Assembly (NCBI GenBank): GCA_035499295.1
Contig: DATJZG010000038.1
Location: 1 to 20,508 of the forward strand
Source of the DNA: DATJZG01 sp035499295
GTDB taxonomy: Bacteria > Myxococcota > Myxococcia > Myxococcales > Anaeromyxobacteraceae
Length of the DNA: 20,508 nucleotides
Direction: 5' to 3'
The position numbers and the translations under genes are program-made. Below, piece after piece: positions 1 to 7,305 of the stretch. The notes under the pieces are model-generated. The model did not search any database and was not told the DNA's origin. It worked only from the letters and a program-made list of their open reading frames with translations. Numbering within the stretch: the first letter of the stretch is position 1; each line of letters starts with the position of its first letter.

Positions 1-1208
1 TGCGTGGCCTTGCGCTGCGCCTTCTTCATGGCGGTGCGCGCGACCCACTCCTCGAGCATCTGGTACTGCTTGAAGAGGTCGTGCTCCGGGGTCTCCCCCT
101 CGGTGTGGTACGGCGCCTTGAAGAACACCGACAACTGCCGCTGGATCCCGCTCTCCCCGTTCGCCTCCGCGCAGTCCAACAGCCGCACGATGTCGATCGC
201 CAACGGCGCCGCCAGGATCGAGTCCTTGCAGAGGAAGTTGATCTTCATCTGCATCGTCTCCCCCAGGAACCCCTCCAGGTCGATGTTGTCCCACGCCTCC
301 TTGTTGTCCCCGCGCGGCTTGTAATAGTGGATGTGTACCTGGTGGTTCGGCACCGCGTACCCCAGGATGCTGTCCAGCACCTTCTTCTTGCTCGTCACCT
401 TCGTCTTGTTCGCCGCCGGGTCGTCGAGCACCAGCCCGTCGTTGTTCCCGAGGATGTTCATCGAGAACCAGCCCCCCACCTTGAGCTGCCTCACCGCGAA
501 CGCAGGCGCCAGCGCCGTCTTCAGCATCGTCTGCCCCGTCTTCCCGTCCTCCCCGGCGATGGGCACACCCCGCTGCGCCGCAAGCTCCTCCAACGCCGGC
601 ACCTTGCTCAGGCTGGGCGTGAAGTTCGCGTGGGGAATCCCCAGCTTGCTCGCCAGGTACAGAAACTTCATCGCCGGGCTGATGCGCGCGTCGTTCGCGT
701 CCAGCCCCGCCTCGAACGCCGCCACGCTCCGGTGCACGTCCCCGATCTCCGTGAACTTCTCCGTCGACGTCAGGTTCAAGAGCACCAGCCGCTCCACCCC
801 CTGCGCCCGCTTGAACGCCGCGATGTGCCCCTCCAGCACCTCCAGCTCCTTGCGGAAGCTCCCGGCCGTCACCGCGTGCTTCCCCACCCCCGCCGTCAAG
901 AACCGCGACGAGTGCACGCTCGGCCACGGGTGGATCGCCTCCAACTCCTCCTTCACCTGGTCGAGCAGGTGCCGCGGCACCACCTCGTGCCTCAACGCCG
1001 CCTCGTAGGCGCTCCCCCGCGTCAGGTCCCAGCCCCCGAACACCAGCCCGTCCAGCGGCGCAAGCTTCAGCCCTCGCACCAGCTCCGACTCCGTCACCAT
1101 CCCGTTGCGCGGCGAAAGACCCCGCCGCATCAACGCCACCCCTGCTATCACCGTGCTCGCCACGGCGCCGTTCGACCCGACGATACACACCCCCAAACGT
1201 TGGTTCAC
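1..1208 (-). CDS. ino1: myo-inositol-1-phosphate synthase, 3' end cut by window edge
   Basis: Converts glucose 6-phosphate to 1L-myo-inositol 1-phosphate using bound NAD; this is the entry step to inositol lipids and other inositol compounds. I translated 402 codons from a GTG at 1208; the frame is open to base 1, so the C-terminus is missing. Visible motifs are an N-terminal Rossmann loop GSNGAVAS (residues 11-18), GEDGKTGQT (219-227), LGNNDG (253-258) and KDSILAAP (328-335). The last three match the eukaryote-like branch of the family rather than the short actinobacterial/archaeal type. The GTG start overlaps the TGA of the upstream GH3 gene (GTGA), so translational coupling is likely. Codon use is odd: Ala, Gly, Thr and Ser are mostly GCG, GGG, ACG and TCG, and TTG leucine is frequent, unlike the C-ending preference of most neighbours. 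The family call is firm; the downstream product is unknown. Confidence 0.93.
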   Translation of the reverse strand, partial: MNQRLGVCIVGSNGAVASTVIAGVALMRRGLSPRNGMVTESELVRGLKLAPLDGLVFGGWDLTRGSAYEAALRHEVVPRHLLDQVKEELEAIHPWPSVHSSRFLTAGVGKHAVTAGSFRKELEVLEGHIAAFKRAQGVERLVLLNLTSTEKFTEIGDVHRSVAAFEAGLDANDARISPAMKFLYLASKLGIPHANFTPSLSKVPALEELAAQRGVPIAGEDGKTGQTMLKTALAPAFAVRQLKVGGWFSMNILGNNDGLVLDDPAANKTKVTSKKKVLDSILGYAVPNHQVHIHYYKPRGDNKEAWDNIDLEGFLGETMQMKINFLCKDSILAAPLAIDIVRLLDCAEANGESGIQRQLSVFFKAPYHTEGETPEHDLFKQYQMLEEWVARTAMKKAQRKAT

Positions 1209-2791
1209 GGCGCACGACCTCCAGTGTGGGATGCCTCGGCGAGGGGCCAGAGCAGCTCCCCCCGGCGGGAATCGATGATGCGTGGGAACTTCTGCTGCAC
1301 GCTCTTCAGGTCCAGCGCCTCCATGAAGCGCCGGGTGGCTCCGCGCACCAGGGGCACGACCCTCGGTGGGAGGATCGCCACCTCTCCTTGGCGGTGCTCT
1401 CGGTAGACGCGGTTCTGCCGGCACAGGCTTTCGTCGACGGCGCGCGCAAATCCGGCCAGGTCCGCCGGAGGCCGCTCGAACTCGATGAAGATCTGGTAGC
1501 GCCCCTTGGCGGTACCGTCGACCCCCACCTCGGTGCAGGCGGCGAAGTCGACCGCCGCCGCGCCCGCCACGGCGGTGGCTGCGGCCACGGCCCGCTCGAT
1601 CTCCAGCTGCGTGGTGAGCTCCTGGGTGAGGGACAAGACGCCGCTGCGGCGCCCGGCGAAGCGCAGCCGGTGGGGCGCCGTGGAGGTGAAGCGGACGTAG
1701 TCACCGATGGCATAGGCGAACAGCCCGGAGCAGGTGGTCACCACGACCGAGTAGTCGACGTCTCGCTCCACCTGCCAGAGGGGCAGGCGGGGGGCATCCG
1801 GATCCTGCTCGCGCCCGCGCGGCACGAACTCGAAGTAGACGGCGCGGTCCGGGATGACCTGGAGCGCGTCGTCGTCCAGGCTCGAGGTGGCGGCGAAGAT
1901 CCCGCCCTCGGTGGCGTTGTAGTTGTCCATCAGCACCGCGGGCCGGCCGAGGCGCTCGGCGATGATGGGCCGGTACGGCCCGGCGGCCACGCCTCCCCCG
2001 AACAGCACCCGCAGGTTCGGCCAGATCTCCGCCACCGTCTTCACCTCGCGCCCGCGCGCGTGCGCGGCGTGGAGGAGGCGGTCGAAGAAGATGGAGAACC
2101 AACAGGTGGTGCCCGAGATGGCGCGCACGTCGTGGTCGAGGTAGGAGGCGGCCACCGCGTCGAGCTTCTTGTCGTACTCGGGGATGTCGCGGACCGGGGG
2201 TTTGGGAAGGGCCAGGGGCCTCGACGGGAGTGGCAGGTGGAGTTGCATCAGCCCCGGGTTCGAGCCGATGCCCACCTGTCCCTCGCGGCGCACCACCGCC
2301 GGAGGGAAGAGGCCGAGCAGGAAGCCGCCGGTCAGGTCCAGGTCCCCGGTGAGGGTGAGGTAGCGGGCCACCACGTCGAAGCCGGCCCGCTGCTGCCAGC
2401 GAATCTGCTCCCCGGAGATGGGGAGGAACTTGTGCATCGCCTCGGTGTTCGAGGTCCCCGACGATTGTCCGTAGTAGGGGATGAGCCCGGGCCAGAGGAC
2501 GTCCCGCTCGCCGGCGCGCATGCGGACGAGGTACGGCTCGAACTCGGGGTAGCCGCGGATCGGCACCCGGCGCCGGAAATCCTCGTCGTTCCGGACCTCC
2601 CCCAGGCCGTGGGCGCGGCCGAACTCGGTGTCGGCGGCCTGGCGGCAGTGCGAGACGAGAATCTCGAGCTGCTTGTGGCGGACCCGCTCCGGCGAGCCCC
2701 CGATGTGGTCCCAGCGCGCGACCCGCGCGCGCGCGGCCGCGGACATGAGCCTTCCGGTGAGGAAGGATCCGGGGATGGTCCTGAGAGCCAT
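1205..2791 (-). CDS. GH3 auxin-responsive promoter family protein (acyl-adenylating enzyme)
   Basis: A 528-residue member of the GH3 branch of the ANL adenylate-forming superfamily. Plant members activate carboxylic acids with ATP and join the acyl group to an amino acid; bacterial members are mostly uncharacterised. The ATP-binding P-loop is SSGTS at residues 110-114, the second ATP motif is NATEG at 292-296, and the adenine/ribose-contacting GDYVRF is at 363-368. Length is near the usual 500-600 residues. There is no signal peptide or membrane segment, so it is probably cytosolic. The start at 2791 (ATG) lacks a strong Shine-Dalgarno; a second ATG lies 15 codons in. Its stop overlaps the start of the inositol phosphate synthase gene by 4 bp. 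It diverges from the GMC oxidoreductase gene across a motif-rich intergenic region. The acid substrate and acceptor cannot be read from sequence; a long-chain or aromatic acid is a guess from the neighbouring oxidoreductases. Confidence 0.9.
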   Translation of the reverse strand: MALRTIPGSFLTGRLMSAAARARVARWDHIGGSPERVRHKQLEILVSHCRQAADTEFGRAHGLGEVRNDEDFRRRVPIRGYPEFEPYLVRMRAGERDVLWPGLIPYYGQSSGTSNTEAMHKFLPISGEQIRWQQRAGFDVVARYLTLTGDLDLTGGFLLGLFPPAVVRREGQVGIGSNPGLMQLHLPLPSRPLALPKPPVRDIPEYDKKLDAVAASYLDHDVRAISGTTCWFSIFFDRLLHAAHARGREVKTVAEIWPNLRVLFGGGVAAGPYRPIIAERLGRPAVLMDNYNATEGGIFAATSSLDDDALQVIPDRAVYFEFVPRGREQDPDAPRLPLWQVERDVDYSVVVTTCSGLFAYAIGDYVRFTSTAPHRLRFAGRRSGVLSLTQELTTQLEIERAVAAATAVAGAAAVDFAACTEVGVDGTAKGRYQIFIEFERPPADLAGFARAVDESLCRQNRVYREHRQGEVAILPPRVVPLVRGATRRFMEALDLKSVQQKFPRIIDSRRGELLWPLAEASHTGGRAP

Positions 2792-2824
2792 CGAATGGGG
2801 GGTTCTAGCTCATATGGCGGGCGA

Positions 2825-2863
2825 AGTGTTTGACATTTCGCCAAGGAAACACTGCGAAACACT
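2825..2863. promoter_or_regulatory. AAACACT motif array (possible operator)
   Basis: AGTGTTT at 2825-2831 is the inverted partner of AAACACT at 2847-2853. That copy is repeated directly at 2857-2863 as part of a perfect tandem 10-bp GAAACACTGC (2846-2855, 2856-2865). The array starts 34 bp upstream of the GH3 start. A TTGACA sits at 2830-2835, but I see no good -10 box at the right distance. Inverted plus directly repeated half-sites are typical of a dimeric repressor or activator; the regulator is unknown. Confidence 0.4.
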
Positions 2864-2904
2864 GCCCGAGCGCGCCGGAAACGCCCCGCTCGCGGAGGCC
2901 CAAA

Positions 2905-2930
2905 GGTTACCCGTTAACCACTTTGAAGTG
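2905..2930. promoter_or_regulatory. two adjacent small dyads upstream of the GMC promoter
   Basis: GGTTA (2905-2909) and TAACC (2915-2919) form a 5-bp inverted repeat with a 5-base gap, and CACTT (2919-2923) and AAGTG (2926-2930) form another with a 2-base gap. The two share one base and end just upstream of the candidate -35 box at 2937. They are AT-richer than the surroundings, as expected for a control region. Function is inferred only. Confidence 0.3.
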
Positions 2931-2965
2931 AAAGGGTTGTCCAGGGCTTTCACCCATCCTATCCT
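2928..2965 (+). promoter_or_regulatory. candidate sigma-70 promoter with dyad over the -35 box, for the GMC gene
   Basis: TTGTCC (2937-2942) and TATCCT (2960-2965) are separated by 17 bases; each matches 4 of 6 consensus positions. A perfect 7-bp inverted repeat, GTGAAAG (2928-2934) and CTTTCAC (2947-2953), brackets the -35 box with 19-bp centre spacing, an arrangement expected for a repressor site. Transcription would begin near 2972, about 40 bases before the GMC start codon. Confidence 0.45.
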
Positions 2966-3012
2966 CCGCACCCCGCCGGCGGCTCCGAGCGCGCCGACGC
3001 CCGAAGAACCCG

Positions 3013-4908
3013 ATGCCGCCCCGCGCCCCTTCCCTGTCTGCCGCCGAGCGCCGCAGCGCCCTCGGCCTGGCGCGTGCGCTCATCCCCGGGACCGAGCGCA
3101 TCCCCGCGGCGGACGACCAGCTCGTCGCGCGAAGCGAGGAGTTCCTTCGCGACCTCTCCCCCGCCCTGGTCCGGGTCTGGAGGATCGCCCAGCGCCTGCT
3201 CGCCGCCAACGCCTTCGCCCGCTCGGGCCGGGCGTTTCACAAGCTCTCCCGGTCGCGTCAGGAGGAGCTGCTCCTCAGCTGGGAGCGCGGGAAGGTGACG
3301 CGCGCGGCCTTCTCCATCGTCTCCTTCGTCTACAAGCTCGTCCACTTCGACGACCCGCGCGTGTACGAGGCCATGGGCGGAAGCAGGCCCCGGGTGCAAC
3401 AGGTCGACGAGCCGCGCTGGCTCGAGCGCGTGCGACCGGCGGAGAGCTGGCCGGAGGGTGAGGTGGTGGAGTGCGACGTGGTGGTGGTCGGCACCGGCGC
3501 CGGCGGCGCCGTGGTGGGACGCGAGCTCGCCGACCGCGGATACGCGGTGGCCTTCGTGGAGCGGGGCGAGCATTACCGGCGCAACGCCTTCGACGGGAGC
3601 TCGATGACGGCGGTGAGCAAGTTCTACGGCGCCGCCGCCGCCGTCGGGAACACGGCCATGCCGGTCTTCTACGGCCAGCTCGTGGGCGGCTCCACCGCGG
3701 TGAACGGGGGCACGAGCTTCCGGACGCCCTCCTGGATCCTCGATCGCTGGTGCGAGGACATGGGCACCGAGGAATTCGCCCCCGACCGCATGGAGCGCTA
3801 CTTCGAGCGCGTCGAAGAGTTCACCGAGGTGGCGCCCGCCGGGCAGCCGGCCATCGGCCCCATCGAGAGAATCTTCGTGGACGGCTGCACCGCGCTCCGC
3901 TGGAACCACGCCGCCATTCGTCGCAACACCCGCGCCTGCGACGGCTCCGGCTTCTGTGACTTCGGCTGCCGCAGCGAGGCGCGCCGGAGCACCGACGTCA
4001 CCTACATCCCGGCGGCCCTGAGAACCGGGGCGCTCCTGCTCACCGGCCTCCGAGCCGAGCGGATCCTGCTCGAGGGGGGCCGCGCCGTGGGGCTCGAGGC
4101 CGTGGCCAACTCGGGCCGCCGGATCGAGCTGCGCGCGCGGGCGGTGGTGGTGGCCGCCGGCACCCTCTCGACGCCTTTCCTCCTCTGGAAGCAGGGCCTG
4201 TGCGGCCGCAGCGGCCAGCTGGGCAGGAACCTCACCCTACACCCCAGCGCCGGCATCTACGGCCTCTTCGACGAGGAGATCCGGGGGTGGCGCCACATCC
4301 CCCAGGGGTACTGCTGCGATCAGTTCCTCCGCCAGGGCGAGCTGCTCATCGCCTCCCAGCCCGACGTGAACGTCGCCCCACAGCTCTTCAGCTTCGGGGG
4401 CGCCCGGCTGATGGACGTCCTCGACGTCTTCTCGCGCGTCGCCTGCCTGGGTGTCCTCATCGCAGACGCCACCACCGACGGCCGCGTCCTGTTCGAGGCG
4501 CGCGGGCGGCCCGTCCTCAAGTACTCCATCACCCGCGCGGATCGCGACCGCCTGCACTCCGGCATGGTCCACGGCATGGACATGCTGATTGCCGCCGGCG
4601 CCAAGCGGCTCTGGCCCTCCCTGTGGTCGGCGCCGGTGCTCGAGCTCCGCGACGTCGAGCGCTTCCGGCGCACGCCTCCCGCCGCGAGCGACTTCGGCCT
4701 CATCAGCTACCATCCCCTCGGCACCTGCCGCATGGGCAAGGATCCCCGCAAGAGCGTCGTCGGGCTCGACCACCAGGCGCACGACGTGCGCTGCCTCTAC
4801 GTCGTCGACGGCAGCACGGTGCCCGGGCCTCTCGGCGTCAACCCCCAGATCACCATCATGGCGATGGCGACGCGGGCCGCCGAGCGCATCGCGGACGCGC
4901 TCGCCTGA
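3013..4908 (+). CDS. GMC family oxidoreductase (long-chain alcohol oxidase/dehydrogenase-like)
   Basis: A 631-residue FAD-dependent glucose-methanol-choline oxidoreductase. Family members oxidise alcohols to aldehydes or ketones. The ADP-binding loop GTGAGG is at residues 160-165 after a hydrophobic beta strand. The C-terminal GMC domain carries the catalytic His of the HPLGTCRMG motif (His567) and the VNPQ Asn (Asn610). About 150 residues precede the FAD fold; this helical N-terminal extension resembles that of fatty alcohol oxidases, but that is family-level inference. I see no cleavable signal peptide. The ATG at 3013 has only a weak Shine-Dalgarno (GAAGAA-like). It is preceded by a candidate promoter and operator at 2928-2965. 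It diverges from GH3/ino1 and converges with an aldehyde dehydrogenase that ends 21 bp downstream, a natural partner for its aldehyde product. Substrate range is uncertain. Confidence 0.9.
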   Translation: MPPRAPSLSAAERRSALGLARALIPGTERIPAADDQLVARSEEFLRDLSPALVRVWRIAQRLLAANAFARSGRAFHKLSRSRQEELLLSWERGKVTRAAFSIVSFVYKLVHFDDPRVYEAMGGSRPRVQQVDEPRWLERVRPAESWPEGEVVECDVVVVGTGAGGAVVGRELADRGYAVAFVERGEHYRRNAFDGSSMTAVSKFYGAAAAVGNTAMPVFYGQLVGGSTAVNGGTSFRTPSWILDRWCEDMGTEEFAPDRMERYFERVEEFTEVAPAGQPAIGPIERIFVDGCTALRWNHAAIRRNTRACDGSGFCDFGCRSEARRSTDVTYIPAALRTGALLLTGLRAERILLEGGRAVGLEAVANSGRRIELRARAVVVAAGTLSTPFLLWKQGLCGRSGQLGRNLTLHPSAGIYGLFDEEIRGWRHIPQGYCCDQFLRQGELLIASQPDVNVAPQLFSFGGARLMDVLDVFSRVACLGVLIADATTDGRVLFEARGRPVLKYSITRADRDRLHSGMVHGMDMLIAAGAKRLWPSLWSAPVLELRDVERFRRTPPAASDFGLISYHPLGTCRMGKDPRKSVVGLDHQAHDVRCLYVVDGSTVPGPLGVNPQITIMAMATRAAERIADALA

Positions 4909-4929
4909 CCGTCCTCCGTTGCCCGGGCC

Positions 4930-6510
4930 TCACCCGGCGCCGAAGAAGCGGCGGATCTTGCGCACGCGCCGCCGCCAGAGCAGCGGGATCCGAAGGGCAC
5001 CCCCCAACTGCATCAGCTGGACGTCGGCGAGGAGGTTCCCCATCTCCCACAGCGACTCGTCGAAGGGCATCCAGAACGGCTCGGGCGCCCGGGCCCGGTC
5101 CACCACCACCGTACGCGGCCGCACGAAGGTGGTGAGGGACAGGGCGCTGTTGGCGATCCCGAAGCCGGAGGCGCGGGTGCCGCTCCAGGGGAGCTGGGGG
5201 ATGGCCCCGGTGAAAGAGTGGTTGTTCACGTCGACCACGCCGACGTCGAGCTGCCGCGCCAGCCGCTCGGCGCGGGCGAGGTCGCTGGTCCAGATGGACG
5301 CACCGAGCCCGTAGCGCGAGCGGTTCACTCGCCGGACGGCCTCGGCGGCGCTCTCGACGCGGAGCACCGCCAGCACCGGGCCGAAGGTCTCGTCGCGAAC
5401 GACGGCCATCTCGTCGCTGCACCGGTCGAGGATCGTCGGCGGGTAGAAAAGCCCCGCTCCGGTGGGCTCTCCCCCGCACACCACCTCCGCCCCGAGCCTC
5501 CTCGCCTCCTCCACCTGCGCCGCGACGACCTCGAACTGTTTGCGGTTCGCGAGCGGCGCGATCTCCGAGTACCTCGCCGGCCCTATCCGCAATCCGCTCC
5601 AGGCGGCCCGGAGCTGCGCCACGAACCGATCGGCGACGGGCACCTCCACCAGGGCGACCTCGATGGCTCCGCACGCCTGGCCGGCGTTGCTGAGGGCCCA
5701 GTGGGTGATGCCGGCCACCGTCCGAGGGAGGTCGCAGTCGGCGAGTACGATGGCGGCGTCCTTGCCCCCCAACTCGGCGCTGAGCGGGATACCGCGCTCC
5801 GCGCAACGGATCCGCACCGCCCGGCCGCTCGCCGGCGACCCGGTGAAGACGCAGCTGTCGATGCCGGCGTCGATGAGCGCGGCGCCCACGCCACCGTCCC
5901 CGTGCGCCACCGAGACGAGTCCGTCGGGCAGCTCCTCGGCGATCCGGTCCGCGAACCACTGGCTGGTCCGGGGCGTCCACTCAGAGGGCTTGAGGACGAC
6001 GCCGTTCCCGGTCAGCAGGGCCGGATAGAGGGACCGGTACAGGTTCCCGACGGGGAAGTTCCAGGGGGCGATTACGCCCACCACTCCACGCGGCAACAGC
6101 TCGACGTACGCCTTCTTCCCTCCGAACTTCATGGGGCTGAGCCGCACCCGCCGGTGGAGCCCCGCGCTCTTCACCACCGCGATCCAGGAGTGGAGGAGGT
6201 CGAGGTGGCCGAGCCCCTCGTGGAAGAGCCCCTCGATCTCGAGTTTCCCCATCTCCTCGCGGGCGAGGGAAAGCGTCTCCTCGCGGCGGAGCAACATGGC
6301 CTTGGCCGCCCGCTTCAGCGCCGCAGCGCGCTCCGAGAGTCTCCGCTCGCGCCAGCTCTCGGAGGCCGCCCGCGCTCGCGCCACCATGCGCGCCAGCTCC
6401 GCCGCGGTGGCGGAGGGGACCGGCTCGAGCGGCCTCAGGTCGATGGGGGAAACGCGCACCGAGCCCGCTGGCGTCCGCTCCCCGGCCTGCGCCTGCGCTG
6501 TCGTGGTCAC
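4930..6510 (-). CDS. NAD(P)-dependent aldehyde dehydrogenase family protein
   Basis: A 526-residue member of the aldehyde dehydrogenase superfamily, oxidising aldehydes to carboxylic acids with NAD(P). Seen residues: oxyanion Asn151 in PWNFPVGN, cofactor-binding KPSE (174-177), general base Glu246 in ELGGK, nucleophile Cys280 in NAGQAC, and Glu374 in the ETFGP motif. The start is GTG at 6510, favoured by GAGGAG six bases upstream. After the catalytic fold the protein runs on about 60 residues and ends in a hydrophobic, then strongly basic tail (WRRRVRKIRRFF), which could dock it to a membrane. It converges with the GMC oxidoreductase gene, and the pair would carry an alcohol through an aldehyde to an acid. 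It may be transcribed separately, since the next upstream minus-strand gene is 117 bp away. Exact substrate is unknown; a succinate-semialdehyde-type role is possible but not supported by specific residues. Confidence 0.92.
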   Translation of the reverse strand: MTTTAQAQAGERTPAGSVRVSPIDLRPLEPVPSATAAELARMVARARAASESWRERRLSERAAALKRAAKAMLLRREETLSLAREEMGKLEIEGLFHEGLGHLDLLHSWIAVVKSAGLHRRVRLSPMKFGGKKAYVELLPRGVVGVIAPWNFPVGNLYRSLYPALLTGNGVVLKPSEWTPRTSQWFADRIAEELPDGLVSVAHGDGGVGAALIDAGIDSCVFTGSPASGRAVRIRCAERGIPLSAELGGKDAAIVLADCDLPRTVAGITHWALSNAGQACGAIEVALVEVPVADRFVAQLRAAWSGLRIGPARYSEIAPLANRKQFEVVAAQVEEARRLGAEVVCGGEPTGAGLFYPPTILDRCSDEMAVVRDETFGPVLAVLRVESAAEAVRRVNRSRYGLGASIWTSDLARAERLARQLDVGVVDVNNHSFTGAIPQLPWSGTRASGFGIANSALSLTTFVRPRTVVVDRARAPEPFWMPFDESLWEMGNLLADVQLMQLGGALRIPLLWRRRVRKIRRFFGAG

Positions 6511-6627
6511 GGGAGGCTCCTCTCGGTCAGCGGCCGGACGGTCAAAGGCCTCGGTCGCCCCGTCCGTTCCGCGACCTCCATACGGGAACGGGTAGCGGGC
6601 TGCAAGCGCCGCGAGCGGCGCCCGGGC

Positions 6628-7209
6628 TCAGAGCCGTTCGTCGACGGGGTTCCCTGTCAGGGGATCGCGCCCGTGCAGGTCGACCTGCATCTGCGTCCCC
6701 AGCGTGACGTGCACGCTCAGAAGCTCGGCGCCGGAGACGTTGGCGATCCGGGTGTAGACCGCGGCCCGGCACCTTCCTTCGAGGTCTCGCCAGCTGGTGA
6801 CGAAGATGTCGCGAGCAAGAGGGCGCAGGCGCATCGTGACCTGGCCCCCGGACGGCTTGCGCCGCACCACCCGCTGCTCCGCGATGCCGTAAGCGAAGAA
6901 CTCGACCCACTTGAGCCCGTGAGTGCGGATCGGAGGGGCATTCTCGAACTCGCGCCAGTAGGGGAAGACCGGGGACTCCGCGGCCGGGGAGCACGCAGCG
7001 TCGAGCCGCATCCCGTAGTCGACGCGGTTGTGATCGTCGCTCTTGTCAATGAAGAAGACCGTGGGAATGTCCTGCGGCCCGAACTCGGGCTCGTCGCCGA
7101 GGGCGCCACCCGGAAACAGCAACGGGAGCGCCACGAGCGCCAGAAGCCGTGCCGCCGGGCGGCGCGGGGTCGCGGTCCGGGCGGCTAGCAGTCGACGTCT
7201 CGTGTGCAT
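6628..7209 (-). CDS. exported DUF4833 domain protein
   Basis: 193 residues from an ATG at 7209. The N-terminus is arginine-rich, followed by a hydrophobic stretch (about residues 21-33) and a likely cleavage site near residue 38 (GGALG/DE), so it should be exported to the periplasm or outer membrane. The mature part has the pattern I associate with DUF4833: FFIDKS followed by N-x-VDYGMRL, then PV-x-PYWR, with alternating beta-type sequence to the end. Members of this family have no established reaction. The frame stays open upstream to 7788, but that stretch is antisense to the radical SAM gene and lacks a signal-like start, so I reject the longer form. It diverges from the radical SAM gene with about 96 bp between starts. 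The family assignment is from memory of the pattern; the export prediction is stronger. Confidence 0.72.
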   Translation of the reverse strand: MHTRRRLLAARTATPRRPAARLLALVALPLLFPGGALGDEPEFGPQDIPTVFFIDKSDDHNRVDYGMRLDAACSPAAESPVFPYWREFENAPPIRTHGLKWVEFFAYGIAEQRVVRRKPSGGQVTMRLRPLARDIFVTSWRDLEGRCRAAVYTRIANVSGAELLSVHVTLGTQMQVDLHGRDPLTGNPVDERL

Positions 7210-7305
7210 GGTGTCTCGCGCGGCCGGACCCGCGCCCGCTAGCCCGGCACCGTCGCTTCCCGGTCGCAGCTCCCCGCCGGTCTGTCGGAGAGGTCGCAGG
7301 AGCCC

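Noticed and set aside
81..2833. Long open frames on the plus strand opposite ino1 and GH3
   Set aside because: Their translations are His/Arg/Pro-rich with no family motifs and lie antisense to well-supported genes; this is expected in GC-rich DNA.
4923..4937. CCGGG/CCCGG hairpin between the convergent GMC and aldehyde dehydrogenase genes as a terminator
   Set aside because: Only a 5-bp stem with no T-run, and it overlaps a stop codon; common by chance at this GC content.
5218..7188. A 656-codon plus-strand open frame opposite the aldehyde dehydrogenase and DUF4833 genes
   Set aside because: Low-complexity Arg/Pro/Gly translation with no domain; the opposite strand has catalytic motifs in correct order.
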